A stretch of 64,000 bases of DNA from Streptomyces thermolilacinus SPC6. GTDB taxonomy: Bacteria; Actinomycetota; Actinomycetes; Streptomycetales; Streptomycetaceae. The notes beneath the pieces are model-generated. The model was given only the letters and a program-made list of their open reading frames with translations, was not told the DNA's origin and ran no database searches. Position numbers and translations under genes: made by a program. Below, in pieces: positions 20,378 through 29,124 of the stretch; the first letter of the stretch is position 1, and each line of letters starts with the position of its first letter. The stretch is taken from assembly GCF_000478605.2 (NCBI RefSeq), contig NZ_ASHX02000001.1, forward strand, positions 3,449,895-3,513,894, read 5' to 3'.

Positions 20378-21565
20378 ATGGCGCACGAGACGACGACGTA
20401 CGACTTCGACACGGTGGTCGGGATACGCGGCACCGGCTCGTTCCAGTGGGACGTGCTGCCCGAGCTGTACGGGGTGCCGGACCTGGTGCCGTTCACCATC
20501 TCCGACATGGACTTCCGCCTCGCGCCCGAGGTGCTGGACGCCGTCCGGCAGCGCGTCGAGCGGGGTGTGTTCGGCTACACCGACTGGCGGCACACGGGCT
20601 TCCCGGAGGCCGTACGGGACTGGTGGGCGACGCGCCACGGCGTGGACCTCGACCCGGCGGCGCTGGTCTTCGGGCCGTCCGTGCTGAGCGAGCTGGCGCA
20701 GCTGCTGCGGATGTGGACGCGGCCCGGCGACGGCGTGGTGGTGCACGTCCCGACGTACGACGGGTTCATCAAGACGCTCGACGCGCAGGGGCGGGAGCTG
20801 CGGGGCGTCCCGGTCGGGGACACGGCCGCCCTGGAGCGGGAGCTGGCCCGCCCGGACAGCACGATGCTGCTGCTGTGCTCGCCGCACAACCCGACGGGCC
20901 GGGTGTGGACCGAGGCGGAGCTGAAGGGCTTCGCGGCGCTGGCGGAGCAGTACGGCGTGGCCGTCGTCAGCGACGAGATCCACGCGGACCTGACGCACGC
21001 GGGGCACCGGCACGTGCCGTGGACGACCGTGGCGCCACGGGGCGGGCGCTGGGCGCTGATCACGTCCGGTTCGAAGGCGTTCAACTTCCCCGCGCTGAAC
21101 GCCGCGTACGGGATCATCGGCGACCCCGCCGACCGCGTCGAGTTCGAGCGGCGCGTGGAGCGGGGCGAGGGACTGAACTCGCCGTCCGCCGTGGGCCTGA
21201 CCGCGCACACGGCCGCGTACCGGCACGGCGCGGCCTGGCTGGACCGGCTCCGCCCGTACGTTCTGGCCAACACGCGACTGCTCGCCGACCGGCTGGAGGA
21301 GGCGTTCCCGGGCCGCGCCCTGTACGCGCCGCCGCAGGCCGGGTACCTGGCGTGGCTGGACCTGCGGCCGCTGGGCGTGGACGACGAGGCGTTCGGCGAC
21401 GAGCTGGTGGCGCGGGAGAAGGTCGCCGTACGGCCCGGCTCGACGTACGGCGCGAAGGGGTTCGTACGGATCAACCTGGGCTGCCCGCGGAGCAAGGCCG
21501 AGCACGGGGTGGACGCGGTGGTCCGCACGCTGACCCGGATGGCGGGAGGACCCGGCCGGGCGTAG
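20378..21565 (+). CDS. PatB/MalY-type PLP aminotransferase (putative C-S lyase)
   Basis: The 395-residue fold-type I protein begins FDTVVGIRGTGSFQWD then PFTISDMDF, the N-terminal signature of the MalY/PatB cystathionine beta-lyase group. PHNPTGRVW (about 169-177), SDEIHADL (about 199-206) and the PLP lysine K233 in TSGSKAFNFP are present. PatB enzymes cleave cystathionine or other S-conjugates, while some members are aminotransferases. The substrate is not fixed. AGGAGGG lies 6 bases before the ATG. The DUF3151 gene follows after 12 bases. Confidence 0.8.
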   Translation: MAHETTTYDFDTVVGIRGTGSFQWDVLPELYGVPDLVPFTISDMDFRLAPEVLDAVRQRVERGVFGYTDWRHTGFPEAVRDWWATRHGVDLDPAALVFGPSVLSELAQLLRMWTRPGDGVVVHVPTYDGFIKTLDAQGRELRGVPVGDTAALERELARPDSTMLLLCSPHNPTGRVWTEAELKGFAALAEQYGVAVVSDEIHADLTHAGHRHVPWTTVAPRGGRWALITSGSKAFNFPALNAAYGIIGDPADRVEFERRVERGEGLNSPSAVGLTAHTAAYRHGAAWLDRLRPYVLANTRLLADRLEEAFPGRALYAPPQAGYLAWLDLRPLGVDDEAFGDELVAREKVAVRPGSTYGAKGFVRINLGCPRSKAEHGVDAVVRTLTRMAGGPGRA

Positions 21566-21577
21566 CAGACTGGGGGC

Positions 21578-21991
21578 ATGTCCATTCACGAGAACCTGCT
21601 GGGCGGACCGCCCCCCACCCACCTCCCCGACGACCCGGAGCCGCGCGAGCTGCTGGAGTCCGGCGCCGCGCCCGAGGAGGTCGCCGCCAAGTACCCGGCG
21701 TCCTCCCTCGCCTGGGCGCGGCTCGCGGACGTGGCGTACGAGGGCGGCCGCGTCGTCGAGTCGTACGCCTACGCCCGCACCGGCTACCACCGGGGCCTGG
21801 ACGCGCTGCGCCGCAGCGGCTGGAAGGGCCACGGCCCGGTGCCGTGGGAGCACGAGCCGAACCGCGGCTTCCTGCGCGCCCTGCACGCCCTGGCGCGGGC
21901 GGCGCGGGACATCGGCGAGCAGGAGGAGTACGAGCGCTGCTCGACGTTCCTGCGCGACTCCTCCCCGCTGGCGGCCGAGACGCTCGGCTGA
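21578..21991 (+). CDS. DUF3151 family protein
   Basis: The 137-residue soluble protein has the DUF3151 features: NLLGGPPPTHLPDDPEP at the start, PEEVAAKYPASSLAWARLAD (about 33-52) and YAYARTGYHRGLDALRRSGWKG (about 61-82), in a TPR-like helical array. The family is restricted to Actinobacteria and has no known role. It probably shares a transcript with the upstream PatB-type gene. A strong terminator follows at 22031. Confidence 0.8.
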   Translation: MSIHENLLGGPPPTHLPDDPEPRELLESGAAPEEVAAKYPASSLAWARLADVAYEGGRVVESYAYARTGYHRGLDALRRSGWKGHGPVPWEHEPNRGFLRALHALARAARDIGEQEEYERCSTFLRDSSPLAAETLG

Positions 21992-22030
21992 GCGCCGCAC
22001 CCCGCCGGGCGCCCCGCACCCGGCAGCCCC

Positions 22031-22070
22031 GCCTCCGGCCCGGACGCCCCGCCGCGTCCGGGCCGGAGGC
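22031..22070 (+). terminator. Perfect 16-bp terminator
   Basis: GCCTCCGGCCCGGACG at 22031-22046 pairs without mismatch with 22055-22070 around an 8-base loop. It lies 40 bases after the DUF3151 stop. Confidence 0.85.
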
Positions 22071-22259
22071 ACGTCGGGGCGTCACTCCGGCGCGGGTGCG
22101 TCGCGGACGCGTACGCGCAACGGCGTGGCCCGGGGACTCAACCGGCTGGTGACGCGGGCCAGTCGGGGGCCTTGACGGACCCGGCCGGTACGATCGCACA
22201 GACCATCGAATCTTGCGCCGGCCTTCCCCCCACCCGGCCATGACACGGGGAGAGGTCTG

Positions 22260-23159
22260 TTGGGCAAGCGTGGAGTGCCCGCGTCGAGGCGTCGGCGCGG
22301 CAGCAGGGGAGCGCGCCGCAGGGGGAGCGCCCGTCGGCCGCTGGGCCGCATAGTGCTCGGCGGCGCCGCACTCGGGGTCCTCGCCCTGGGCGGGGGCGCC
22401 GCCGTCGCGCACTGGACGGGCGGCGAACCGGCCGCCGCGAGCCGCCCGTCCGCCGCCGCACCCGAGACGCCCGGCACGTCCGCGCGGCGCTCGCCGCAGG
22501 CCCCGTCGCCGCAGGCGAGCGGCAAGGCGTCCCCGCCGCCCTCGCCGTCACCGTCCGCGAGCGCCGAGAAGGAACCCGACCCGCCGGCCACCGTGCCCCA
22601 CGAGGGTCCCGGCACGTTCACCACCGCCGACGCGTCAGGCGCCAAGGTCGGCACGGGCACCCTGCGCCGCTACCGGGTCCAGGTCGAGGACGGCATCGGG
22701 ATCTCCGCGGCCGACGCCGCCCGCGAGATCGAGCAGATCCTCGCCCACCCGCGCGGCTGGGCCGCCCATGGACGCGGCGCGTTCCAGCTGGTCAGCGAGA
22801 ACGCCGACTTCGTCATCCGGATCGCCACCCCGAAGACCGCCGACAAGCTGTGCCTCGCCCAGGGGCTCAACACCCGGGGCGAGTACAACTGCGAGACGAC
22901 CGAGGGCGTCGTCGTGAACCTGAAGCGGTGGCTGCAGGGCTCCCCGACCTTCTCCGGTACCCCCGCCGAGTACCGGCACCTGATCATCAACCACGAGGTC
23001 GGGCACGAGATCGGCATCCGCACGCACATGACCTGCCCCGGCCCCGGAAAGCCCGCGCCGGTCATGATGCAGCAGATCAAGGGCCTGCGCGGGTGCGTCT
23101 CCAACGCCTGGCCGTATGACGAGGACGGCCGTTACATCACCGGGCCGATCGTGCCATGA
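22260..23159 (+). CDS. DUF3152 zincin-like secreted or membrane-anchored protein
   Basis: The 299-residue product has an Arg-rich cytoplasmic start, one membrane helix (about 28-50), and a Pro/Ser/Ala-rich linker (to about 105). An extracellular domain carries HEVGHEIGIRTHMTCPG from residue 245. HExxH plus a downstream His is the pattern of a zinc metallopeptidase, and DUF3152 is grouped with zincins. Four Cys in the domain could form disulfides. The TTG start is chosen because GGGAGAGG lies just upstream. The substrate is unknown. A hairpin at 23167 follows the stop. Confidence 0.75.
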   Translation: MGKRGVPASRRRRGSRGARRRGSARRPLGRIVLGGAALGVLALGGGAAVAHWTGGEPAAASRPSAAAPETPGTSARRSPQAPSPQASGKASPPPSPSPSASAEKEPDPPATVPHEGPGTFTTADASGAKVGTGTLRRYRVQVEDGIGISAADAAREIEQILAHPRGWAAHGRGAFQLVSENADFVIRIATPKTADKLCLAQGLNTRGEYNCETTEGVVVNLKRWLQGSPTFSGTPAEYRHLIINHEVGHEIGIRTHMTCPGPGKPAPVMMQQIKGLRGCVSNAWPYDEDGRYITGPIVP

Positions 23160-23166
23160 TGCGCGT

Positions 23167-23196
23167 GGGACCGGTGCGCAGATCGCACGCGGTCCC
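23167..23196 (+). terminator. Hairpin between DUF3152 and tryptophan dioxygenase genes
   Basis: GGGACCG (23167-23173) pairs with CGGTCCC (23190-23196), and GTGCG pairs with CGCAC inside around a CAGAT loop with one bulge. It starts 8 bases after the stop and could terminate the upstream gene or act as a leader for the kynurenine operon. Confidence 0.65.
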
Positions 23197-23269
23197 GAGG
23201 GGACCGGGGCTCCACACCCTGCGGAAGGAGCGGACCGCTACCCGGTAGCACGCATTGACGGAGACAGCG

Positions 23270-24127
23270 ATGTCTACTTCGCCTACTACCCCCCCTGCCC
23301 CCGAGACCGGTTCGGACGACATGCCGAACCTGGACTTCGCGGGCACCACTCCCTACGAGGACTACGTCCAGGCGGACGTCCTCACCCACCTCCAGCACCT
23401 GCGCTCCGACGACCCCGGAGAAATGGTGTTCCTGGTGACCACGCAGGTCATGGAGCTGTGGTTCACCGTCATCGTCCATGAGTGGGAGACCGCGAGCCGC
23501 GCCCTGCGCGAGGACCGCGTCCCGGTCGCGATGGCCGCCCTGCGCCGCTCGACGCACGAGCTGGAGGCGCTGAACCACTCCTGGAGCCCGATCGCCCGCC
23601 TCACCCCGGCGCAGTTCAACGCGTACCGCGCCGCGCTCGGTGAGGGCTCCGGCTTCCAGTCCGCGATGTACCGCCGCATGGAGTTCCTGCTCGGCGACAA
23701 GTCGGCGTCCATGCTGGTGCCGCACCGCGGCGCGCCCCGCGTCCACGCCGAGCTGGAGAAGGCGCTCGCCGAGCCCAGCCTGTACGACGAGGTGCTGCGG
23801 CTGCTGGCCCGGCGCGGGCTGCCCGTGCCGCAGGAGGTCATCGACCGCGACCTGACGCAGCGGTACGAGCCGTCGCAGCGCGTCGAGGAGGTCTGGGCCG
23901 AGCTGTACGCCGACCCCGACCGGCACCGCGACCTGGTCGATCTCGGCGAGGCGCTCACGGACGTGGCCGAGCTCGTGTGGCGCTGGCGCAACGACCACCT
24001 GGTCGCCACCCGCCGCGCCATGGGCGCCAAGACCGGCACGGGCGGCTCCGCCGGTGTGGCCTGGCTGGAGAAGCGGGCCCGCAAGAACGTCTTCCCCGAG
24101 CTGTGGACGGCGCGCAGCCATGTCTGA
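23270..24127 (+). CDS. kynA: Tryptophan 2,3-dioxygenase
   Basis: The 285-residue heme dioxygenase has GSGFQSAMYRRMEFLLGDK (about 124-142), with the Arg that binds the substrate carboxylate. It also has WRWRNDHLVATRR with the proximal heme His, and GAKTGTGGSAG for the active-site loop. It opens the indole ring of L-tryptophan to N-formylkynurenine. In the block aligned with the Xanthomonas active-site His55 (QHQTSELW), this protein reads TTQVMELW, so the His is Thr58. The start is the ATG at 23270 with GGAG 7 bases upstream. It overlaps kynU by 8 bases, and the formamidase-like gene follows. Confidence 0.9.
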   Translation: MSTSPTTPPAPETGSDDMPNLDFAGTTPYEDYVQADVLTHLQHLRSDDPGEMVFLVTTQVMELWFTVIVHEWETASRALREDRVPVAMAALRRSTHELEALNHSWSPIARLTPAQFNAYRAALGEGSGFQSAMYRRMEFLLGDKSASMLVPHRGAPRVHAELEKALAEPSLYDEVLRLLARRGLPVPQEVIDRDLTQRYEPSQRVEEVWAELYADPDRHRDLVDLGEALTDVAELVWRWRNDHLVATRRAMGAKTGTGGSAGVAWLEKRARKNVFPELWTARSHV

Positions 24128-25370
24128 GCTCCTGGAGAACACCACCGACAGCACCGGGGCCGCCGAGGCCCTGGTGGCGCGGGCGGCCGCCCTGGACGCC
24201 GCCGACCCGCTGGCGAAGCGGCGCGAGCTGTTCGCCCTGGACGACGGCGTGGTCTACCTCGACGGCAACTCGCTCGGCGCGCTGCCCCGCCACGTACCGG
24301 CGCGGATGGCGCACGTCATCGCCCACGAGTGGGGCGAGCTGCGCATCCGCTCCTGGGGCGAGAGCGGCTGGTGGACGGCGCCCGAGCGGATCGGCGACCG
24401 GATCGCCCCGCTGCTCGGCGCGGCGCCGGGCCAGGTCGTCGTCGGCGACTCGACCAGCGTCAACGTCTTCAAGGCGCTCGTCGGGGCCGTACGGCTCGCG
24501 GACGACGACAGCCGCGACGAGATCGTGGTGGACGCGACGACGTTCCCGACCGACGGGTACATCGCCGAGTCCGCCGCCCGGATGACCGGCCGCCGTCTGG
24601 TGCCGGTCGCCCCTGGCGACGTACCGGCCGCGGTCGGCCCGCGCACGGCCGCCGCGCTCGTCAACCACGTGGACTACCGCACCGGCCGCCTCCACGACCT
24701 GCCCGGCATCACCGCCGCCGTGCGGGACGCGGGCGCCCTCGCGGTGTGGGACCTGTGCCACAGCGCGGGCGCCCTCCCCGTGGACCTGGACGCGAACGGC
24801 GTGGACCTGGCCGTCGGCTGCACGTACAAGTACCTCAACGGCGGGCCCGGCGCCCCCGCGTACCTGTACGTCGCCGAGCGTCACCAGGGCCGTTTCGACT
24901 CGCCGCTGCCCGGCTGGAACTCGCACGCGGACCCGTTCGCGATGTCCCCCGGTTACGCGGCGGCGGACGGCGCGCGGCGCGGCAGGGTCGGTACGCCCGA
25001 CATCCTGTCGATGCTGGCGCTGGAGTCGGCGCTCGACGTGTGGGACGGCGTTCCGGTGGGCGAGGTGCGCGCCAAGAGCCTCGCGCTGACGGACTTCTTC
25101 CTGGAATGCGTCCGCGCGTACGTCCCCGAGGGGCGGCTCACCTCCCTCACCCCGGCCGCGCACGCCGAGCGCGGCAGCCAGGTCGCGCTGTCCTGCCCGG
25201 AGGCGCCCGCCGTCATGGCGCGGCTGATCGAGCGGGGCGTCGTCGGCGATCTGCGCCGCCCCGACGTGCTGCGCTTCGGCTTCACCCCGCTGTACGTCGG
25301 GTACGCCGACGCCGAGCGCGCCGCGCGCGTGCTCGCGGAGGTGTGCGCGGAGGTGTCCGAGGGGCGCTAG
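24120..25370 (+). CDS. kynU: Kynureninase
   Basis: The 416-residue PLP enzyme has YLDGNSLGALP (about 43-53), AVWDLCHSAGALPVDL (about 210-225) with the PLP-binding Asp, and CTYKYLNGGPGAPAYLYV with the Schiff-base K237. It hydrolyses kynurenine to anthranilate and alanine, or hydroxykynurenine to hydroxyanthranilate. Its ATG lies inside the 3' end of the dioxygenase gene, so translation is coupled. No kynurenine monooxygenase is in the window, so anthranilate is the likely product. Confidence 0.93.
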   Translation: MSELLENTTDSTGAAEALVARAAALDAADPLAKRRELFALDDGVVYLDGNSLGALPRHVPARMAHVIAHEWGELRIRSWGESGWWTAPERIGDRIAPLLGAAPGQVVVGDSTSVNVFKALVGAVRLADDDSRDEIVVDATTFPTDGYIAESAARMTGRRLVPVAPGDVPAAVGPRTAAALVNHVDYRTGRLHDLPGITAAVRDAGALAVWDLCHSAGALPVDLDANGVDLAVGCTYKYLNGGPGAPAYLYVAERHQGRFDSPLPGWNSHADPFAMSPGYAAADGARRGRVGTPDILSMLALESALDVWDGVPVGEVRAKSLALTDFFLECVRAYVPEGRLTSLTPAAHAERGSQVALSCPEAPAVMARLIERGVVGDLRRPDVLRFGFTPLYVGYADAERAARVLAEVCAEVSEGR

Positions 25371-25464
25371 CGGCGCCGTACGAGCCGGCCTGCGGGGGCC
25401 CCAGTACTGATACGGTCCCCGCAGGTCAGGCCAATTCGGCCCCGTCACCGAAAGGTTGAGCAGC

Positions 25465-26373
25465 ATGCCCGACCCCGCCGCTCGCGACGCCGCCGAGGAG
25501 GCGTCGGCCCTGTCGCACCCGGCCGTCGCACCCGACGCCACCGCCCCGTACGGCGAACACCCCGACCAGATCGTCGACTTCTACGCGCCCCGCGACCGCG
25601 ACGACCGCGTCCCGCTCGTCGTCGTCCTGCACGGAGGCGCCTGGCGGGCCCCGTACGACCGGCTGCACGTCTCGCCCTTCGCGGACTTCCTGGCCCGGAG
25701 CGGTTTCGCCGTCGCCAGCGTCGAGTACCGGCGCGGACGGCCCGCACTTCCGGCGCCCCGCGACGGTGAAGGGGCCGACGGCGGCGGTTCGGCGGACGGC
25801 GGCGGTCCGGTGGCGGGGCGCTGGCCCGAGACGTTCGACGACGTCGCGGCGGCCCTGGACGCCCTGCCCGCACTGGCGGCCGAGCACCTGCCGCAGGCCG
25901 ATCCGCGCCGCGTCGTCGTCACCGGGCACTCGGCGGGCGGCCACCTGGCGCTGTGGGCCGCGTCCCGGCACGTCCTGCCCGCCGGGTCGCCGTGGCGGCT
26001 GGCGGAGGCGCCCGGGCTGCGCGGGGTCGTCGCGCTGGCGCCGATCGCCCACTTCGAGCGGGCCGTCGAGCTGGACGTGTGCGGCGGCGCCGTCGCCCAA
26101 CTTCTGGGCGGCGAGGCCGACTTCAAGGAGCGGGCGGCTTTCGCCGACCCCGCGGTGCTGCTGCCGACGGGCATCGCCACGACCGTCGTGCAGGGCCGGG
26201 AGGACACGGTCGTCCCGCTGCCCGTCGCGGAGGCGTACGCCGACGCGGCGGCGCGTGCGGGCGAGCTGGTCGGGCTGACCGTACTGGACGACGTGGGCCA
26301 CTTCCCGCTGATCGACCCGTCGGCGGACGCGTGCGCGGTGGTCGCCGAGGAGATCGCCCAACTGGCCTGGTGA
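25465..26373 (+). CDS. Alpha/beta hydrolase, probable kynurenine formamidase
   Basis: The 302-residue hydrolase has an HGGAW oxyanion motif at 56-60, the pattern of eukaryote-type kynurenine formamidases (HGGxW), and a nucleophile elbow GHSAGG with S156. A C-terminal DDVGHFPLID supplies the catalytic His. It sits directly after tryptophan dioxygenase and kynureninase, which supplies the missing N-formylkynurenine hydrolysis step. A Gly/Asp-rich insertion (about 98-115) interrupts the fold. The ATG at 25465 has GAAAGG upstream; a TTG at 25456 is possible. A general esterase role cannot be excluded. Confidence 0.8.
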   Translation: MPDPAARDAAEEASALSHPAVAPDATAPYGEHPDQIVDFYAPRDRDDRVPLVVVLHGGAWRAPYDRLHVSPFADFLARSGFAVASVEYRRGRPALPAPRDGEGADGGGSADGGGPVAGRWPETFDDVAAALDALPALAAEHLPQADPRRVVVTGHSAGGHLALWAASRHVLPAGSPWRLAEAPGLRGVVALAPIAHFERAVELDVCGGAVAQLLGGEADFKERAAFADPAVLLPTGIATTVVQGREDTVVPLPVAEAYADAAARAGELVGLTVLDDVGHFPLIDPSADACAVVAEEIAQLAW

Positions 26374-26417
26374 GTCTCGCGAGGGGCGCGGCGCGGGGGC
26401 CGGTGCCAGGGCCGGTT

Positions 26418-26440
26418 CCTCAGTACCCGTAGTACTCAGG
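26418..26440. promoter_or_regulatory. Imperfect palindrome upstream of the two-component operon
   Basis: CCTCAGTAC and GTACTCAGG flank a 5-base centre (CCGTA), with one mismatch per arm. It lies 67-89 bases before the histidine kinase start and could be the operator of the adjacent NarL-type regulator. The function is inferred from position. Confidence 0.4.
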
Positions 26441-26506
26441 AGGGACCCCGCGATACCCACTCCAGTCCGACGCGGTGGCGGTGGCCGTCCCCGTACGGTG
26501 GCTGGT

Positions 26507-27814
26507 GTGACGGACACGACGACGCAGCGCATCGACACGGGCGGCCGCAGCCCCGAGTTCCACCATGCCGTGGGACTGCTCCAGGGCCTGCGGGAGGACC
26601 TTCTGCAAGGCGCCCTCGCCTACCGGCCCCTGGCGCCCATGGCCGTGGACGGCCCCGTGACCCGGCGGCTGCCCGCGCGGATACGGCAGTACGCGGTGTG
26701 GGTGCCGCACGCCCTGGTCGTGGGGGCCGCTCTGGTCGTCTTCGCGGCCGGGTACTCGATCACGAACTTCTACCCGGCCGCGCTCCTCTCGGCGGGCGCC
26801 GTGCTGCTGACGCTGGTGCGGCCCGTCGCGGCCTTCTGGGCGTCGCTGCTGACGGCGTTCCTGTACGCGGTCCTGGCCGGGGCCGGGGAGCTGTGGTCGC
26901 CGGTCGTCTTCCTCGCCCACCTCGTCGTGATGACGGTCGTCGCGGCGCGGACCCGGCCTCGCGCGGCGGCGTGGATGTGGGTGATGACGGCGTTGTACGC
27001 CATGCTCACCGGGACCCTGCTGGGAGGTGGGGGCTACGGCGGCGGTGGCGGCACGGCCGAGCTGCTGTTCGCCGCCGCGCTGGCCCTGCTGGTCGTCACC
27101 GTGTGGCAGGTGCGGCGGACCGCGCGGGAGGAGGTCACCGCGCAGCTGACCGTCACGGCGCAGGAGCGGTCGATGCGCACGCTGCTGGAGGAGCGCACCA
27201 CGATCGCCCGGGAGCTCCACGACGTGGTGGCCCACCACATGTCGGTCGTCGCCATCCAGGCGGAGGCCGCGCCCTACCGGGTGGAGAACCCGCCGCCCGA
27301 GCTGGAGCAGGCGTTCGTGACGATACGGGAGAACGCTGTGGCCGCGCTGACCGAGCTGCGGCGCGTGCTGGGCGTGGTCCGGGCGGAGGACTACGAGGCG
27401 CCGGACGCCCCGCAGCCGACCCTCGCCGACCTGGAGGGGCTGCTGGCGAACGTCCGGGAGGCCGGGCTGGACGTGGAGCTGACGGTGACCGGCGCGGTGC
27501 GGGAGCTGCCGCAGGGCGTGGAGCTGTCCGCGTACCGGATCGTGCAGGAGGCGCTGTCGAACGTGCTGCGGCACGCGCCGGGCGCGGCGGCCCGCGTGGA
27601 GGTCGCCCACGTCCTCGGCGGGCTGGGGCTGCGGGTGGTGAACGGCCCGCCGCGCGGCCTGGTCAAGCCGTCGCCGGGTGCCGGGCACGGGATCACGGGC
27701 ATGCGGGAGCGGGTGGCGATGCTGAGCGGCGAGCTGACGGCGGACGCGACGGACGACGGCGGGTACGAGGTGGCGGCGTTCATACCCGTGCCGAGGGACG
27801 AGGCGGCGGCGTGA
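26507..27814 (+). CDS. Sensor histidine kinase (NarL-partner, HisKA_3 type)
   Basis: The 435-residue membrane kinase has an N-terminal cytoplasmic region and then about five hydrophobic segments (about 70-200) with little extracellular domain. A HisKA_3 dimerisation block holds the phospho-acceptor H238 in RELHDVVAHHMS, and the ATPase domain is C-terminal (YRIVQEALSNVLRHAPG and GHGITGMRERVAML). The short-loop sensor suggests detection of a membrane or envelope signal, as in LiaS/DesK-like kinases. GTG starts at 26498 and 26507 are both possible. The stop overlaps the regulator start as GTGA. Confidence 0.9.
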   Translation: MTDTTTQRIDTGGRSPEFHHAVGLLQGLREDLLQGALAYRPLAPMAVDGPVTRRLPARIRQYAVWVPHALVVGAALVVFAAGYSITNFYPAALLSAGAVLLTLVRPVAAFWASLLTAFLYAVLAGAGELWSPVVFLAHLVVMTVVAARTRPRAAAWMWVMTALYAMLTGTLLGGGGYGGGGGTAELLFAAALALLVVTVWQVRRTAREEVTAQLTVTAQERSMRTLLEERTTIARELHDVVAHHMSVVAIQAEAAPYRVENPPPELEQAFVTIRENAVAALTELRRVLGVVRAEDYEAPDAPQPTLADLEGLLANVREAGLDVELTVTGAVRELPQGVELSAYRIVQEALSNVLRHAPGAAARVEVAHVLGGLGLRVVNGPPRGLVKPSPGAGHGITGMRERVAMLSGELTADATDDGGYEVAAFIPVPRDEAAA

Positions 27815-28470
27815 GCATCCGGGTGCTGGTCGTGGACGACCAGATGATGGTGCGGGAGGGCTTCTCCGTCCTGCTGAACGCGATGCCCGACATCGAGGTC
27901 GTCGGCGAGGCGGTCAACGGGCGGGAGGCCATCGCGCAGGTCGCGGCGCTCCGGCCGGACGTGGTGCTGATGGACATCCGCATGCCGGAGATGAACGGCA
28001 TCGACGCGACGCGGGAGATCGTCGCGGCGGACGGCGACGCGAAGGTGCTGGTGCTGACCACGTTCGACCTGGACGAGTACGTGTACCAGGCGCTGCGCGC
28101 CGGGGCGTCCGGGTTCCTGCTGAAGGACGCGTCGGCGCGGCAGCTGGCGGACGGGGTGCGGGTGGTGGCGGCGGGGGAGGCGCTGCTGGCGCCGACGGTG
28201 ACGCGGCGGCTGATCACCGAGTTCGCCAAGCGTGTGGAGTCCCCGCGCGCGGCGGCCCTGGCGCAGGTCGGTGACCTGACGGAGCGGGAGACGGAGGTGC
28301 TGGTGCTGATCGCGCAGGGCCTGTCGAACGCGGAGATCGCGGCGCACCTGGTGGTGGCGGAGTCCACGATCAAGACGCATGTGAGCCGGGTCCTGGTGAA
28401 GCTGGGCCTGCGCGACCGCACCCAGGCGGCGGTCTTCGCCTACGAGGCCCGCCTGGTGACGCCGCGCTGA
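27811..28470 (+). CDS. NarL/LuxR-family response regulator
   Basis: The 219-residue regulator has a receiver domain with the acidic pocket D9/D10, phospho-acceptor D55 in LMDIRMPEMNG, and the switch residues T/K in VLTTF and LLKDAS. A C-terminal LuxR helix-turn-helix follows (DLTERETEVLVLIAQGLSN then STIKTHVSRVLVKLGLRDR). Its GTG overlaps the kinase stop, so the pair is translationally coupled and should act as one phosphorelay. Target genes are unknown; the palindrome at 26418 may be an autoregulatory site. Confidence 0.93.
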   Translation: MSIRVLVVDDQMMVREGFSVLLNAMPDIEVVGEAVNGREAIAQVAALRPDVVLMDIRMPEMNGIDATREIVAADGDAKVLVLTTFDLDEYVYQALRAGASGFLLKDASARQLADGVRVVAAGEALLAPTVTRRLITEFAKRVESPRAAALAQVGDLTERETEVLVLIAQGLSNAEIAAHLVVAESTIKTHVSRVLVKLGLRDRTQAAVFAYEARLVTPR

Positions 28471-28475
28471 GCCCG

Positions 28476-28495
28476 CCCGGAGGCATGCCTCCGGG
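28476..28495 (+). terminator. Perfect palindrome after the response regulator
   Basis: The 20 bases form two perfectly complementary 10-base arms centred on CATG (arm CCCGGAGGCA). It starts 6 bases after the stop and probably terminates the two-component operon. Confidence 0.6.
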
Positions 28496-28550
28496 TGCGG
28501 CACCCTCGTACCGGCGGCGTCGCGGGGGAGACGCGGGTCACACGGGGCTC

Positions 28551-28577
28551 TGTCACAGACGGTCGGGCTGTCCCGTC
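28551..28577 (+). promoter_or_regulatory. ECF41-type promoter upstream of the AhpD-like gene
   Basis: TGTCACA at 28551-28557, 16 bases, then CGTC at 28574-28577 matches the ECF41 promoter described for this sigma group (TGTCACA-N16-CGTC). It lies 41 bases before the ATG of the carboxymuconolactone decarboxylase gene. The ECF41 sigma factor is encoded immediately downstream of that gene, so autoregulation is expected. Confidence 0.85.
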
Positions 28578-28617
28578 CAAGAGGGCGTAGGCACCGATCA
28601 CCACGGAGGAGCACCTC

Positions 28618-29091
28618 ATGGACGCGCGACTGAACTACTTCGCCAGCCCGACCGCTGGCAAGATCCTCAAGCACTTCATGGCGGCGGGCGCGGGGCTCAA
28701 GGAGTCCTCGCTCCCGGCGGCGACGCAGGAGCTGGTGGCGCTGCGGGTGAGCCAGATCAACGGCTGCGCCGTCTGTATCGACATGCACACCAAGGAGGCC
28801 GCCGCGGCCGGTGAGACGGCGCTGCGGCTGAACCTGGTGGCGGCGTGGCGGGAGGCCACGGTCTACACCGAGGCCGAGCGCGCGGCGCTGGAGCTGGCGG
28901 AGGAGGGCACCCGGGTCGCGGACGGCGCCGGAGGGGTCGGCGACGAGGTGTGGGCGCGTGCCGCCCGGCACTACGACGAGGAGCAGCTCACCGCCCTGGT
29001 GGTCCTCGTCTCCTTCATGAACACGGCCAACCGGCTGAACATCATCGCCCGGCAGCCGGCCGGGGACTATGTGCCCGGGCAGCTCCACTGA
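28618..29091 (+). CDS. Carboxymuconolactone decarboxylase / AhpD-like protein
   Basis: The 157-residue helical protein carries the AhpD-type active site C50-AV-C53 with H57 (NGCAVCIDMH). This is the redox-active pair of alkylhydroperoxidase D-like proteins, and TANRLNI near 135 completes the core. It probably reduces peroxides or acts as a thiol redox protein. It is the classic target gene of ECF41 sigma factors. Its promoter (28551-28577) fits that group and the sigma gene follows after 33 bases. The physiological substrate is unknown. Confidence 0.92.
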   Translation: MDARLNYFASPTAGKILKHFMAAGAGLKESSLPAATQELVALRVSQINGCAVCIDMHTKEAAAAGETALRLNLVAAWREATVYTEAERAALELAEEGTRVADGAGGVGDEVWARAARHYDEEQLTALVVLVSFMNTANRLNIIARQPAGDYVPGQLH

Positions 29092-29124
29092 GCGGCGGGG
29101 CGAGGGCCTGAAGGGCGGATCGGC

